DNA of 64,000 bases from Balaenoptera acutorostrata (GCF_949987535.1 NC_080067.1:52326910-52390909), one strand, 5' to 3'; positions 12,200 through 25,829 are shown, counted from the first letter of the stretch. Numbers and translations are program-made. The notes: generated from the sequence alone by a model not told the origin.

Positions 12200-13265
12200 A
12201 AAGTGAAATTAAGATACTTTATTAAAACTTAGAGGAAAATCATATTTAAAAGTGAATATAATAAAGAGGAGACATCACTACTAGCCTTACAAAAATAAAA
12301 GATAGTATTAGGGAATACTATGAACAATTATATGGCAATAAATTAGTTGACCTAGGTGAAATGGACAAATTAGTACAAAAACACAAACTATCAAAACAAG
12401 AAATAGAAACTCTGAATATAGGCTCAAAAATCCTTATATCAAATCTGGCAAGAAATAAAAATTATATACCACGATCAAATGGGATCTATTCCAGGAATGC
12501 AAGGTTGGTTAAACATGAAAATCAGTCAGAAAATCTATTGATATACCGTATCAATAGAACAAAAGACACATGATCATCTCAATAGATACAGAAAATCATT
12601 TGACAAAATCCAACACATTTTCAGGGTGAAAACATGAAACTCAACAAACTAGGAATAGAAGGGAACCTCCTCAACTTATAAAGGACATCTGCAAAAAACC
12701 TACAGCTAACATCTTTCCTAATGGTGAAAGACTGAATATTTCTCCTTAAGATCAGGACATAAGCCTAATAGAATTGGAGAAAAATAGGTCTACGCAAGAA
12801 CATGTACACAAGTGTTCATAGCAGTGTTATTCATAATAGCCCCAAAATGGAAACAGCCCAGTATCCATCAATAAATGAATGGATAAACAAAATGTTGTAT
12901 AGCAATGCAATAGAATATTATTTAACCATAGAAAGGAATGAAGTACTGATAGATGCTACAACATGGATGACTCTTGAAAATATTATGCTAAACAAAAAAG
13001 TCAGACACAACAGGCCACATTTCATTTTATATAAAATATCCAGAGTAGCCAAATCCATAAAGACAAAAAGTAGATTAGTGTTAAGGGACAGCGGGAATGG
13101 GGAGTGACTGCTAATGGTTATGGGGTTTCTTTCTGGGGTGAAATGTTCTAGAACTAGATAGTGGTGATGAATGCACAGCTTTTAAAAACCACTAAATCGT
13201 ACACTTTAAAAATGAACCTGTAAAAAGTGTAAGTGAATATAATATAAAATGATTTTAAAAAACAT
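12200..13265 (+). mobile_element. Old L1 LINE fragment (ORF2 end and 3' UTR)
   Basis: Broken + strand frames resemble the C-terminal part of L1 ORF2, for example NGIYSRNARLV at about 12480-12515 and 'ISIDTENHFDKIQ'-like sequence after it. From about 12800 the sequence reads as the ORF2 terminus (SSVIHNSPKMETAQYPSINE) and then an L1 3' UTR to about 13265. Frames are interrupted and an internal part is missing, so it is a decayed, non-functional copy. Confidence 0.8.
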
Positions 13266-14665
13266 AAAGAAGAGTTATAGAAGATTGAATTATAAGGAAC
13301 CCAGATAAACCCAGAACTAGCAGATAAAAGGAAATACTCTCATTTTATATCTTTTGTCCTCAGAACACCAGGAAAAATTAATGGAGACCGCAATCTAGCC
13401 ACACTTTGGTAAAGTTGTTTTGTTTTGTTTTTTTAATTTTAAAATGAAGGGGAAAAAGAACTTAAAGAACTCCAAACATAAAAAATAAAGGGAGTGAAAA
13501 TATCAGCTTGTGATCAGACTTCTGTGGCATTTAATGGCATAAGGAATAATGGAATAATGTATATGGAATTGCAGTGGAATAAGTTTACAATTCAAACTTG
13601 CTTTTCCAGCTGAGCTAGCATTCAGTATGCATAAGAACAAAAGAATGATCTTCTCAGCCATACAAGGGCACACATACACATACCACCACCGCTGCCAACG
13701 ACAACAACAAAAAATGCATACTTTGCTGCCCAAATAATCAAAATCAAGAATTCAAGTTTGAATTCAAGGAACTATAAAATGATGAAACAAATGACATTTA
13801 CGTAAGTTGTTCCTATTTTGTTTTTAAACAATTCAGATGTTAAAAATAATTCTTATAAGGTGCCTTATGGTAGAAAAAATAATAATATTCTGGGTCCAAT
13901 ACCCCAGATCACTTCAAAAACACAGAGAGAGATGTATAAGAAAGAATATCACATGCCTTATTTTACAGATTGTGGAGTCAGTAAATGTTGTTTTATTCTT
14001 CACATTCATAGAAAAACTATATTTAAGAAAAAAGGAAAAAATGCGATCAACGCAAAAAGAAAAGAATAAGCATGACAAAATGCTAAACAAACATATTGCA
14101 ATTATCAATAGTTTTAGTCTCTTATTGAAAGGTAAAATCTGCCATGCTGGGTGGAAAACAAAAACTATTAAGTTTTTTAGAGACAAAGCTAAGCAAAATA
14201 ATATCAGTTAAAGTAAAAGGATGGCAGTGCAATAATAGACAAAAATAAATTTAAAAGTGTAGGTGGCATATTTGTAAGACGACAGAATTCAAAGTAAAAA
14301 GCTTTAGTCTGGTCAAAAAGGATAATTTATATTGGTAAAGATGTAATCCACACTGAAGTGTTAATAGCCATGAATCTGTTTGTACTGGTCATATAGAATT
14401 AAAATACATAAAACAATCTGAAAAAGAAAACATGGCCTTTGGTGTCAGATTTGGATTCAAGGGAAACATGTAAATAAACATGTGATGTTAAGAATAAGGA
14501 AAGGACAAAAGTGGACTTGGGAAGAAGCAGAAGTGATGACAGTGGCCCGGGGTGATAGCAACGATGATGTAGATTCAAGATTTGGGATACGGTATCCACA
14601 GTTCTTGTCCCTTTATTAGCTATAGCCCAAGGATTACAAAACAAGTCAGAAGTCAGCCCACAGGT

Positions 14666-14678
14666 ACGTGTCTGTGCG

Positions 14679-14713
<35 letters not shown>
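14666..14713 (+). repeat. (TG)n microsatellite
   Basis: An uninterrupted TG run with a few GCGTG interruptions at its left end lies in intron 1. It is likely length-polymorphic. Confidence 0.9.
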
Positions 14714-15410
14714 TTAAATGCCAGTTCTCCACAGTCACCGCCATTCTCTATTGTCTTATATTGAGCTCATTGGGGCCATTTACCTTGCCTCTGCCCGCCC
14801 CACACCCCAGCCTCTGTAGGCATTTCAGTGTATGAACCCTGGGATGAGGTAAGGGAGATGGCCAAGGAAAAATGGCTAAAAAAGTTGTGAGTCTGAGTAA
14901 TAAGAGGAGAATGAATAATTGTAATAGTTCAAAAAGTAACAATTGTATACACTTAAAAATGTTAAGATGGATTTTTTTTACCACAATAAAAAATAAGTTC
15001 AGAAACCTAAAAAATGTAGTAACAATTATAAATCAGCTGAAGCATTTAAATGTCTTAAGAGGATTGTGTTCACTCACCTGCATTCAGTTTGCTTCATTTT
15101 ATAATAAAAAGTAATGGCTTATTGAGACATTGATACATCACTATGTAAAAATTGTCCCCTTGCTTTTAGATTAAGGAAATCAACTTTAATTAAAATACTG
15201 TCTCATTTCCTCTCTTTTCAGTCTTAAAATTTTTGTAGTTGCTCTAGTTTACTTTCATATCACCTTCCTTTTTCTGTCACCCTAATTGGAAAATTTTAGT
15301 TTTTGGTTTGACACCTGCTTCTTAACTGCCACAAAACATATTAATTATGCTTTTTACTATTATAGACACATAATGTTCAGCTAGCTAACTAGCATGAATA
15401 ATCCATCACT

Positions 15411-16007
15411 AAGAATCATTAACTAAGATGAATGGATAAAGAAGATGTGGCACATATATACAATGGAATATTACTCAGCCATAAAAAGAAATGAAATGGA
15501 GGTATTTGTAATGAGGTGGATGGAGTTAGAGTCTGTCATACAGAGTGAAGTAAGTCAGAAAGAGAAAAACAAATACAGTATGCTAACACATATATATGGA
15601 ATCTAAGGGGAAAAAAAAAAAAAAAAAAGGCCATGAAGAACCTAGTGGCAAGACGGGAATAAAGACACAGACCTACTAGAGAATGGACTTGAGGATATGG
15701 GGAGGGGGTGGGGTGAGATGTGACAGGGTAAGAGAGTGTCATGGGCATATATACACTACCAAATGTAAAATAGATAGCTAGTGGGAAGCAGCCGCATAGC
15801 ACAGGGAGATCAGCTCGGTGCTTTGTGACCACCTAGAGGGGTGGGATGGGGAGGGTGGGAGGGAGGGAGATGCAAGAGGGAAGAGAAATGGGAACATATT
15901 GTATATGTATAACAGATTCACTTTGTTATAAAGCAGATGCTAACACACTATTGTAAGGCAATTATACTTCAATAAAGATGTTTGAAAAAAAAAAGAATCA
16001 TTAACTA
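15411..16007 (+). mobile_element. Young 5'-truncated L1 3' end with target-site duplication
   Basis: The sequence begins within the end of L1 ORF2 ('gatgtggcacatatatacaa', 'tggaatattactcagccata') and runs through the 3' UTR to 'acttcaataaagatg' and an A-rich tail. Exact 15-bp repeats AAGAATCATTAACTA at 15411-15425 and 15993-16007 flank it, which shows a single target-primed insertion of about 567 bp. The internal A-run at about 15610-15628 is characteristic of this artiodactyl/cetacean L1 type. Low divergence suggests it is recent. Confidence 0.92.
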
Positions 16008-16311
16008 TAGTAACTGCTGTCTTTAAACAAGTAAAGACAGTCTTCTGATTATGTGGCTGATAACTTAAAACCATAAAGCCAGTTTCACTTTAAATATAAT
16101 AGTGTGCCAGCTGGTATTTCAAGAAATGTTTTCTTCTTTCTCCCTTTTAGAATAACTTGTAAGTGAAAACCTTTAACAGAAAGATCTCATTTATCAAATG
16201 GATCCAGAATCCCAACCAAAACATACCTTAGAACCCAGCTTTCTAATCCAGCCAAATTTCTTGCTGTAAAATTCACTTTATGCATTCATTAGCCCCTTCA
16301 GCCCTTATTCA

Positions 16312-16660
16312 GAGCCTGTTTACTTTTTTTTTTTTTTATAGTAATCTTTTTAAATTTATTTTTATTTTATTTTAGTTTTTGGCTGTGTTGGGTCTTCGTT
16401 TCTGTGCGAGGGCTTTCTCCAGTTGCGGCGAGCGGGGGCCACTCTTCATCGCGATGCGCGGGCCTCTCATTATCGCGGCCTCTCTTGTTGCGGAGCACAG
16501 GCTCCAGACGTGCAGGCTCAGTAGTTGTGGCTCACGGGCCCAGTTGCTCCGTGGCATGTGGGATCTTCCCAGACCAGGGATCGAACCCGTGTGCCCTGCA
16601 TTGGCAGGCAGACTCTCAACCACTGCGCCACCAGGGAAGCCCTGGAGCCTGTTTACTTTT
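16312..16660 (-). mobile_element. CHR SINE, short form
   Basis: A complete - strand CHR SINE spans about 16328-16644, with the tRNA-derived head at the right end. Perfect 16-bp duplications of GAGCCTGTTTACTTTT at 16312-16327 and 16645-16660 flank it. The internal CACAACTACTGAGCC-like unit occurs once. Open frames across it on both strands are by-products of the GC-rich SINE. Confidence 0.95.
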
Positions 16661-17479
16661 AATAAACTGTTTAATTTGTATGTTTAGCCATGATTCAATA
16701 ATATAAACTCTCTCAATATAAATGGGAGGGGGAAAAAGAACAATGGAACTAAAAAAGCTTAGTTATCTGAAAAGTACATGTCTTGAGACCTCAGTGAAGT
16801 CCTGTGACACATGAGCCCTAGGACGATGGGAGATGCTCAGTGGGTATTAGTTGGATGAGTGAAGAACAGTAAGTTCAGAGTGACAAAGAGGATAAATAGT
16901 TACGTTCCAGTTTTCTGAGAAAAAAAGTAGATTACATGTTTTCTTTAAGTTTCATGCAAATGGTAATAGAAATTTTGGTGCATAAGTAGTAAATTCACAT
17001 CATTGGCAAAACACCCAGCCAGGACAACTTATTTTCAGAGAAATTAAGAAAACCAAAGTTTTGCTTTTTATAGGTATAGTTACATATATGTATTTATCTG
17101 AATATCTAAAATAATGGTTGTTAATGTTGGGATATTTACTTTAGAGATGTGCATATGACGGCGTTCTCTTTTCCTGGTTGGGTTTAGAAAGCTCTCCAAG
17201 AAGTATTATTTCATCAGCACAGTTAGGTGTGGGAAAATAAGAACAGGATGACTGCACACAGAAATTAATGAAATAGAAAAGGCCACATTGAGCAATGGGT
17301 TTGCAATCGTATGTTCCTGATGCTTGTTTGCATATCGTGTAGAGACTGTTATTAGTGTGTGAAGATAAGGTGAAAGCTTTGAGGGGGCAGTGGGTGTTGT
17401 GCAGAGGGAGATCCAGAGTACTTTACTGTTTTCTGAGGCTAGACTTTTACCTCGACCTATGCACTGTGCTAGTATGTTT

Positions 17480-17610
17480 ATATACATACACTATCCCCCT
17501 TAATTTCTATAATAATCCTATGAGACAAGTACTGTTTTAGTCCCCATTTCACAGATGAGGAAAATGAGGCACAGAAAGTTGTGTAGGTTATCTCAGGTAT
17601 CACCACATAG
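17480..17610 (-). repeat. MIR SINE fragment
   Basis: The + strand reads 'ccccatttcacagatgagga' followed by 'aatgaggcacagaaagtt', which is the antisense of the MIR core. The copy is diverged and lacks clear ends. Confidence 0.75.
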
Positions 17611-18899
17611 GACCAAGTTTGCATTTTTTTTTTTAGCCTAAGCGTGGCTTATATTCATTACTTCAGAAGTGACCAAAATCCTCTGCGTATTTCTATAGAC
17701 TTCTCCACAGTTACTGCATACCGTTTGTGTCATGCACCTTGCATTCTGCAACTATAAAGTCTCCAGCATTCTTAAAAAAAAATGAGAACATTTACAATTA
17801 CAGGTCTTACCCTTTTAAAAATAACAAAAGCAATATTTTAAAATTCTAACTTCAGACAAAACTGGAGGATATCCAGTGATAATACCAAAAACTCCACTGC
17901 GAGGTTACTTTAAATCAGATATCTCAAACTTCCAGCTGAACAGACTGAAATCCTCCCCCCTCACCTCATCCCTACTGAATTGTTTTTGCAGAGTTTATGT
18001 TTTAGAAAAAACTTTTTTTTCTTTATTTGCCACAGATGCCACTCCTCTCTATTACACTGGCCCAATTCACATATCTGACATCTAAGTTTGTAATCCTGGC
18101 TTTAAATCATGAGTCCTTGGTAAATTGAAAATGTATTGAATTATTAACATTTTTTTGGAATATGTCTGGTAAAATGAGAGAGACCTGTGATTATACAGAG
18201 TAACTCAAGCTATATGAGATTAGTTTTTCAAAGCATAGTCCCTACAAACCAAGGTTAGATTATAGAGCTGTCAACCATGTCTATTAATTTCCTATTAATG
18301 TTTTTTTCCCTGTAGAAAGAAGTAGGAAGTCAGAGATTTTTCTTAAACCAGACAGAAAATTTGAGATGTGTGAAACTGCAAGTGCTTACCCTGATGGATG
18401 TGTAGATTTCCCAGGGAGTAGTAGTATTGGGGTTGTCAGTAGTCAGAATACAATGATAAATTGTCAATGGCATTTTCAGGCTGTCAGCTTGATTGACAGG
18501 GTAAAATTATTTGGTTAAGTGCTATGCAACATTACCATGTATGATTTGTTTTAATATCTTTCATAATATATAAGGTAATAAAGAAGCTTCTAATGTTAGC
18601 AAAAGATTACTCTTCATGTGTGAAAGGGCAACATTTTAGAACTGTATACTGTCCTGTGATACAAACGGATTTTCTTCCAAATTATGTTTGTATAAGATTG
18701 AACTTTATAAAAATGCCAAAATTTGACTATTTTTGACCTACAAAAAAGAAAAAGACAGTTCACATGGTTTAACATAGTACATCAGCTATTCCAACCTAGA
18801 TATAATTGTTTCAAACTGGGAAAGTGTTTTTCAACAGAAACTAAAAGATGGTTTTGTTTCTAGGCTAATAATAAACACGCATTTTGTCCTTGCTTTCTG

Positions 18900-19945
18900 C
18901 TAGGCCCGGTGCTCACGTGGATGATCATTTTCTTGCTCCATCCTCCTAAGTCTTACAAATATTGGAATTTTCCAGAGCTTGGCCATAGGCAGGCTATTCA
19001 CCACACTCTCCGGGAAACCTCATCCATCCTGATAGTCTTAAATGTGCTGACAACTCCCAAATGTCTCTCTATCCCAAACCTCTACTCTGAACTCTAACCT
19101 CGTTTGTCTAACTGTACTTACTTGCCTCTTCAAGTGAATATCTCATAGGCATCTCAGATTTACCTATCCAAAACAAAATTTCTGATCTCCCTCTCTCACT
19201 CCTCTCTGTTCTTAGTTCAACCTCTCCATCTTGGTGAAGGGCACCTGCACCCACCTTTTTGGTCCAGGAGAAACCAAGGAGTTGTCCTTCCTTTCCATTA
19301 CCTATGTCCTATTCAGTCTATCTCTTATATAAGAATATTGAGACTCTGTCTACTTCTTTTCTATCTCCATTGTAGCCACCTTAATCCAGCCACTAACTCC
19401 CTTCACCTAGATTGTTGCAATAACCACCCAATTTGTCCTTAGGCTTCCACTTCTAGACTCCCTTGAAATCCATTCTGTAAATAGCAGCTTCTTAAACTGT
19501 TCTGCATTTAGGAGAGAATGCAACATCCTTGCTGCCTACAAGACCCTGTATGTTCTGGCCCCTACCTACTTAAGCCAGCCTCTTCTCTCCCTTTTGTTCA
19601 ATGATTTCTATCAGTTCCTCACAGTCACAAAGCTCTTTCCTGACCTCAGGGCTTTGTGCTGTTCCCTCCACCTAGAATACTGCTTTCCTCTTTAACTCTT
19701 ACTGATCCTTCATTGCTCAGCTTAAATGACACTTGCTCAGAAAGGCCTTTCCCGGTCCTCTCTCTAAAGTAGGCCGCCATGATTCTATCATATAGCACAT
19801 TGTAATTTTTTCTTCATTGCACTTAGCACAGTTTGCAATAGACATTTATATGCATGTTTATTTGGTTAATATAAACTCCATAAGGCAGGCACCTTGTGTA
19901 CTATGTCCAGGGCCCAGTACACAGTAGTTGCTATCTGCCTAAAGT
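18900..19945 (+). repeat. L2 LINE 3' fragment
   Basis: Characteristic L2 3'-end sequence is spread along the stretch: 'ctcataggcatctcagattt', 'gttgcaataaccacccaa', 'ttcctgacctcagggctttg', 'cttagcacagtttgcaatag' and 'aactccataaggcaggcacc' near the end. The copy is old and carries no usable reading frame. Confidence 0.8.
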
Positions 19946-20104
19946 GAAAAACAATCTATCTTTGATGTTGGTGCTTGAAGAAAACCAGATTGTCCAGAAG
20001 AGGAGGCAGTGATGAGGGGCCTCTGGAAGTGTGTTGTATAATATGTGAAACATGGACTGGTCTCAAATCTCATCTTCATTTGGGGTGAGTTAACTCAACT
20101 TTTC

Positions 20105-20240
20105 TGAGCCCCTAGATTGTAAGCTTTTGAAAGCGTATACTTTGTCTATTTTGTTCACTGCTGTATCCCAACAGTGATAAGAAAAGTCCCTGGTGTATAA
20201 CAGATGCTTAATAAATATTTGTTGAGTAGATAAATTTCTG
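20105..20240 (+). repeat. L2 LINE 3' terminus
   Basis: The sequence 'agattgtaagcttttgaaag' through 'cagatgcttaataaatattt' and 'gttgagta' is the conserved 3' end of L2. A similar truncated end ('caggtgctcaataaatgc') follows at about 20300-20340. Confidence 0.75.
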
Positions 20241-21599
20241 TTTCTTCTTTTGCAGAGTTCCTTTCTAGTGACACTCTGAGAGGGTTAATAAAAAAAACAT
20301 AGGAAGTACCTAGTACACAGCAGGTGCTCAATAAATGCCGGAAACCCTAATGCCTTTTTCAAATAGTAATTTTGATTTTTTTTTTGCACAAGTGATTCTG
20401 AAAAGCCCTGGGCCGCCATGAATATTGAGAATGGGGAGACAGTGAGGTAGGTGCATTAGAATAACTTCTGTAGTGTTTTTCAAACTCCTGGCACTTGCAC
20501 CTCACCTCCACTGCTTACTACAGAGTGGCTATTTTTAAGTATATTATATTCCTTAGGTGTGTTGAGGCAAAGGTTGAGAAACATGTCTAAATCTTGCCTA
20601 GAACCAATGTCACTGGAATAATAACTGATAAATGAAGCCTTCATATCAGAGGACTGTCAATTTTAGGCAAAAATATTTTTAAAAAAATAAAAGAAACCGT
20701 GCAATGATTGTTTAGTGATGCTACAAAACGCACATTAAGCGGTAATTTTTAAATAATCAAGTTAGTGAATTACAATATCAAATGACTTCAGTGCTGGAAA
20801 GAATCTTAAAGATCAAAGAGCAACTCTCCCATTTTACTGATGAAGCCCAAAGCTTTCTCTAAGACCACCTGGAACATTCCAGCTTTTTGAAAGGACCTCA
20901 GTTCCACTGAACTGCAAGGTCACTGAAGACAGTGTTTAATTGTTGCTTATATCCGTGGTGTTTGCACAGTGCTAGGAACATATTAAACATTCAGAGTGTG
21001 AGTCTGTGTGATGAATTAATAAGTGATTTTATGAACAAACATGATCACCTGTCTGTTGCACAGGGATTTGTGTTACACAAATCATATTCAAGGTTGATCT
21101 GATCTGTTTTCAAAAAGTTCTCTCTCATTACAGTGGCCTAAACTGGTGATATCTTAATCTCTCCCCGCACCCTGCCCTTTCACACTTGCGCACACACGCA
21201 CACACACACCCATGAGTTAATGTTATTGAACTTGTAATTATGGCTTCTGGCTGGCCTCTGTATATTCAGATGATCCAGAGATAGAAATATTTCTTAACAC
21301 CCTTCTTACCAATTGCCAGGTGGTCAGATCTCCAGCCAGAGTATAAATGTCAGGGGTATTCAGTACCCTGAGCTTCTGTATCCTTATAGGTCTTTTGTCT
21401 TTCATTCTTGGAGCTGCCAGGATCTAGATTCAGTACCCTTTGTCCTTTGTACCCCAGACATTTTTTCCTTCTCCAGCTATACATTTTAATTTTTTCTCCT
21501 ATGCCACATCTCAAAAACAGGCATTTCTTGGGGTGGATTGATTTTTAGCAAGGCATTGATCTATGTGAGTTGAACCATCTAAAAAGGCCATAGTAAATC

Positions 21600-22235
21600 T
21601 GGGACAATTTGAGAAATAAAATAAATCATGATAGCAATGGACTGTAATGCATATAAAATAAATACCCATGAGTCCATATTCATACAAATAAGTAACTTGA
21701 ATACATTACTAAAAAATAGAGAAGGGATAGCTCTTCCTTACAATAGAAGTCCAATTGATGAATGTAGAAAGAATGACAGAAGTAAAAAAATCACCATTTG
21801 GCAAACACCATGTTCATTGTTGCAGATAAGAATAACACATGGATGTTAAAATTAGTGGCCAAAAGTATAATGAGAAATAGGATATTTGCATTGTCTTAAT
21901 GTATCCACCCATGAGATACTTTTCTAAACATTGGAGGATACTAAGGGGACATGACAACAAAATGCAAGGTGAGAACCTGGATAGAATCCAGGACCAGGAA
22001 AAGGACATAAATGGAATAACTGGAAACATTTGAGTAAGGTCTATAGATCAGTTAATAGTATTATATCAATGTTAATTTCCTGGTTTTGATTATTGTGCAT
22101 CAGTTATAAGTAAGATATTAACATTTGGGGAAACTAGGGGTATATGGGAATACTTCGTACTTTTTTCAACTTCTTTCTAAGTCCAAAATTATTTCAAGAG
22201 TAAAATTTAAAAATTTAAACTTAAAAATAAATAAA
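21600..22235 (+). mobile_element. Old L1 LINE 3' end
   Basis: Sense-strand L1 3' UTR features are visible: 'ggaccaggaaaaggacat', 'gttaatttcctggttttga', 'atattaacatttggggaaac' and 'ccaaaattatttcaagagta' leading to an A-rich end. The copy is diverged and has no ORF. Confidence 0.7.
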
Positions 22236-22369
22236 TAAAAAATTTCTAACATTTTCTAACATTTGAATGGCTCTTTATTTAAAAAAATGCTAAGAAATAA
22301 GGAAGTTTTTATGATCCTCCCTTGACACAGGAAATAAATACCCATCATTTCTGTGATTTGCCCAAGGCT

Positions 22370-22550
22370 ACGCATTATAAAGCCATGTGTTCTGTTAGAT
22401 CCTCACCACGGCAGCTTCATTCTCATAGCTACTTTACAAAGAAGGAGAAGACATTATGATTTCCATTTTATAGACTTGGAAACAGAGTTCCAGCAAGAGT
22501 AAAAGATTTACTGCTAGTGAGTGGTGGAATGAGAGCTAAAGTTCAAGTCT
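22370..22550 (-). repeat. MIR SINE fragment
   Basis: 'gatttccattttatagactt' followed by 'ggaaacagagttcc' and 'gtgagtggtggaatgagagc' on the + strand matches the antisense of MIR. The copy is diverged. Confidence 0.65.
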
Positions 22551-22887
22551 TCTCATACTTAATCCAATTTTCTTTTCATTCATATTCCATAAATATAGTT
22601 CTCTCTCTCTTTTATTCAACAAATATCTATTTAGAATTTTCTAGTCAAGGCACGGCCCTGAGCACTATGCATACAGAAATGAAAATTACTTTTTGGAGGC
22701 CACCTTCCATGAGGTGAGTTTTGAAAGAGAAGTAGAAGTTAGCCAGGTAGAAAAAGCTAAGGACATCATTCTGAGCAGGGAGGGTGGTAACTTGGCCTCT
22801 AAAGATGGCAGCAAGAGTACCACAGAACTGGCCTTGAGGCCCAGCCTCCTCACCGTTCCTTTTATTCACTCCTCTGTAAGCATTTAG

Positions 22888-23315
22888 TGCCCATCTACCA
22901 GTGAAAGGCCACTTACAGACTGCGGTTTAAAAGTAAACTTTATTTTCTTCACGTTAGCTTTGCTTTGGGAATTGTTGTAGAATTTACTTGCATTCTGCTT
23001 CACTGGCAAGCTTAAATTAGTCTTGTTGCCCGTGTATCTCTGCGGTCCAGCTGGCTGGCCTCCACAGTTCCTCTGTGCAGTGCCATCAGTCGGATCTTAC
23101 CAAAGTTATAATGCTACTGGAGAAGGGTGGCCGGATAACTGATGTCAAGGGAAGATACGCCTGCCTGGCACCAGGGCAGCAGAAAGCAACTGACCAGAGA
23201 ACAAGTGTGGCCTCCGATCCTCTCACACTATCTTCCTGGGTTGAACATAGTGTCTCCGCTTAAATTCTCCAGCTGGCAACAGGAGATTCTTCAGTTCTGG
23301 TAGCCTGGCTCCAAA
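22888..23315. other. Unassigned block, moderately GC-rich
   Basis: This part of intron 1 has higher GC than its surroundings and a 62-codon open frame (23075-23263) that resembles no family I recognise. No convincing splice sites, tail or terminal repeats define it. It could be a decayed repeat, a regulatory element or a pseudogene scrap. Confidence 0.3.
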
Positions 23316-23317
23316 GT

Positions 23318-23360
<43 letters not shown>

Positions 23361-23370
23361 CGTGCGCGTG
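23316..23370 (+). repeat. (TG)n microsatellite with CG interruptions
   Basis: A TG run of about 40 bp passes into TGCGTGCG and CGCGTG repeats. Mixed alternating purine-pyrimidine tracts of this kind can adopt Z-DNA. Confidence 0.9.
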
Positions 23371-23393
23371 CTGTTGACTACTTTACAACCCTT

Positions 23394-23596
23394 AACTTGC
23401 TAACCCCTCCTTTTTTTTTTTTTAAATTACAGTAATTTGTAATTTTTTGATTTATTTACTTTTTGTTGTCGTTGTTTTGGCTGCACAGCACGCGAGATCT
23501 TAGTTCCCCAACCAGGGATCAAACCCATGCCTCCCGCCGTGGAAGCGTGGAGTCTTAACCACTGGACCGCCAGGGAAGTCCCAACCTGCTAAACCC
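23394..23596 (-). mobile_element. CHR-type SINE, older short variant
   Basis: The tRNA-derived head is read on the - strand ('gggacttccctggcggtcca' is its complement-sense start near 23582). The tail is a T-run at 23408-23421. Imperfect flanking repeats (AACTTGCTAACCCC at 23394-23407, AACCTGCTAAACCC at 23583-23596) look like an aged target-site duplication. It is only about 175 bp and lacks the long 3' body of the other copies. Confidence 0.85.
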
Positions 23597-25330
23597 TTTA
23601 AGTGAAATATCTCTCTTCAATTTATCTCATCTGGCCACACATTACGCAGTTCAAATTGTCTGAGTTTGCCTTTCCTTCACTGGTTTCACACATGTGCTTA
23701 GATTAGTCCATGAGGAGGATGAATTCCACATTGTGGGAACTTAAGGCATTAAACTCTAAGATTCATTCATCACAGTTCTGCAAATAACTGTAGCCAAGTT
23801 CAGGGAGAGTAAAACCCAATGATTATTCCCTGCATGGCGGATAATTTTGGATATTTAGCTTTGGAGTGCCGTTGTTTTGGTGGCATATGTAATATATGCA
23901 TCTGCATTTGAGCAAGATTTAATACTAGTACAATAGCTACTACTGATGCACAATTAGGGCAGATGAACTCTTTGCTTGTACAAGAACCCTCTTCAACCTG
24001 ACCTGGAGGGGGAGAAGACAATGCCTTTTATATGGTTTATTCAGTTGTGATCTTTTGTTCTGAGCCTGCCTTCAAACATCGGAATGATAAACTTTTGGGA
24101 TCACAGGTGTTGTTATGTTTATCCATTGCAAGACTAGCCACTGAGTTGCATGAGCTTTGAGACTTTAAGAATTGAGATAACAAGCTGAAAATTCAGTAAT
24201 GCCGATTTCAGTTTGTTAAACCATTCATTGGCCCCAGGTTGAAAATTTTATGGGCCTCTACTTTATGGCTGAGGAATTTGCCCAGATTCTCTGTTAATAA
24301 AACTAAATTCCCCATTGTATCAGTTTCCAATTGTATTGGCATAAAAACTTCAAGCCATGTCAGCCTTACAGATTTGATTGATATGGTAGGGTGGAGGAAT
24401 GATGAGTAATACCTTTATTATCTGACATGTATGTCTTTAAATGGTATGCTTTCAACCAAAATTACTTGTTTTTCATTAACTCTCTAACACTTGTATATTC
24501 TACTGATGTCCTAATTTCATGACATTAGAGTGATTTCTGTTGCATAAATGATAGCTTGCATTGCTTATAAAATGTGCTTCGACACACTCAATGTCTTCTT
24601 CAAACTTATACTGCATTGATTACATCTGGCAGCCCTATATGGTGAAAGTTATGACCCTTCCAATTAAATTATGGTTGGAAACCCACTTCTGCGGTGTAGC
24701 TCAGCGATCTACTAAATTTCTCAGTGACATTCAGAACATGAAATAATTTTGAGAGAATATATTTGCAATACAAACGGGAGCAGACAAGAAGGTTTTCAGT
24801 CTGTATTAATTCATTTTTCAAAAGTCATTACTTGTACAGTTTACTTCCCAAGCTAATTCTAACCAAAGATGAGTAATGCTGCATTGGCAAAAGTATGTGC
24901 ATAAGATATTTCCGTATGCTTAAGCAGAAATATCAAGTCCGGTGCTTATGCATGAGTAGATTTGCAGTGAAAGATGTTCTTAAGGCGGGTTCTCTAGCAC
25001 CTGCTCCCAGCCTTGTTCTCAGCTAATGAACCTGCATCCTATTTCGTGGAGAAAAGGGAACCCATCAAAAGACTTGTGCAACCTCCCACTACCACAGGCC
25101 CCCACCTAATAGCTCTGTACCCATATACTTTACCTTTTCTCCTGTTTCTGTAGGTGAATTGTCTGTGTTTCTAAGGCCACCCCCTCCCTGTGCACAGGTT
25201 CTCAGCCTTCTCACCTCACAATCCCACTCCTGCAACGCCCTTCTCTCCTGAATCATCAATTCCCCCTTCTCCCCTGGAGCATTACTACCAGAAAACAAGC
25301 ATCCTGTTTTTTCTCCTACCTTAAACAAAC

Positions 25331-25706
25331 AAAGAAAACTCCCTCTTTTTTTTTTTTTGTTTTGTTTTTGGCTCTGTTGGGTCTTCGTTGCTGCACAGGC
25401 TTTCTCTAGTTGTGGCAAGCGGGGGCTACTCTTCCGTGCGGTGCGCGGGCTTCTCATTGGGGTGGCTTCTCTTGTTGTGAAGCAGGGACTCTAAGCATGT
25501 GGGCTTCAGTAGTTGTGGTGCATGGGCTCAGTAGTTGTGGCTCGCGGGCTCTAGAGCGCAGGCTCAGTAATTGTGGTGCACGGGCTTAGTTGCTCCGCGG
25601 CATGTGGGATCTTCCCTGACCAGGGGCTCGAACCCGTGTCCCCTGCATTGGTAGGCGGATTCTTAACTGCTGCACCACCAGGGAAGCCCAAAGAAAACTC
25701 CCTCTT
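25331..25706 (-). mobile_element. CHR SINE, long form
   Basis: A - strand CHR SINE at 25348-25689 is flanked by perfect 17-bp duplications of AAAGAAAACTCCCTCTT (25331-25347 and 25690-25706). In the centre the GTAGTTGTGG-type unit occurs three times (about 25508-25580), which makes the copy roughly 50 bp longer than the short-form copies. Confidence 0.95.
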
Positions 25707-25829
25707 GACTAACCCCTTGTCCACCCAGCTGCTGCCCAATTTCTCTGTTCTTCCAAAGAGTTGTCTTTGCTCAGTTTCTGAGTCCTCTCTTCCCGTTCTT
25801 CTATAGCTCACTCTGATCAGGTCTCACCC

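Noticed and set aside
12802..13107. 101-codon + strand frame
   Set aside because: It reads as the decayed C-terminal end of L1 ORF2, with the rest of the L1 broken.
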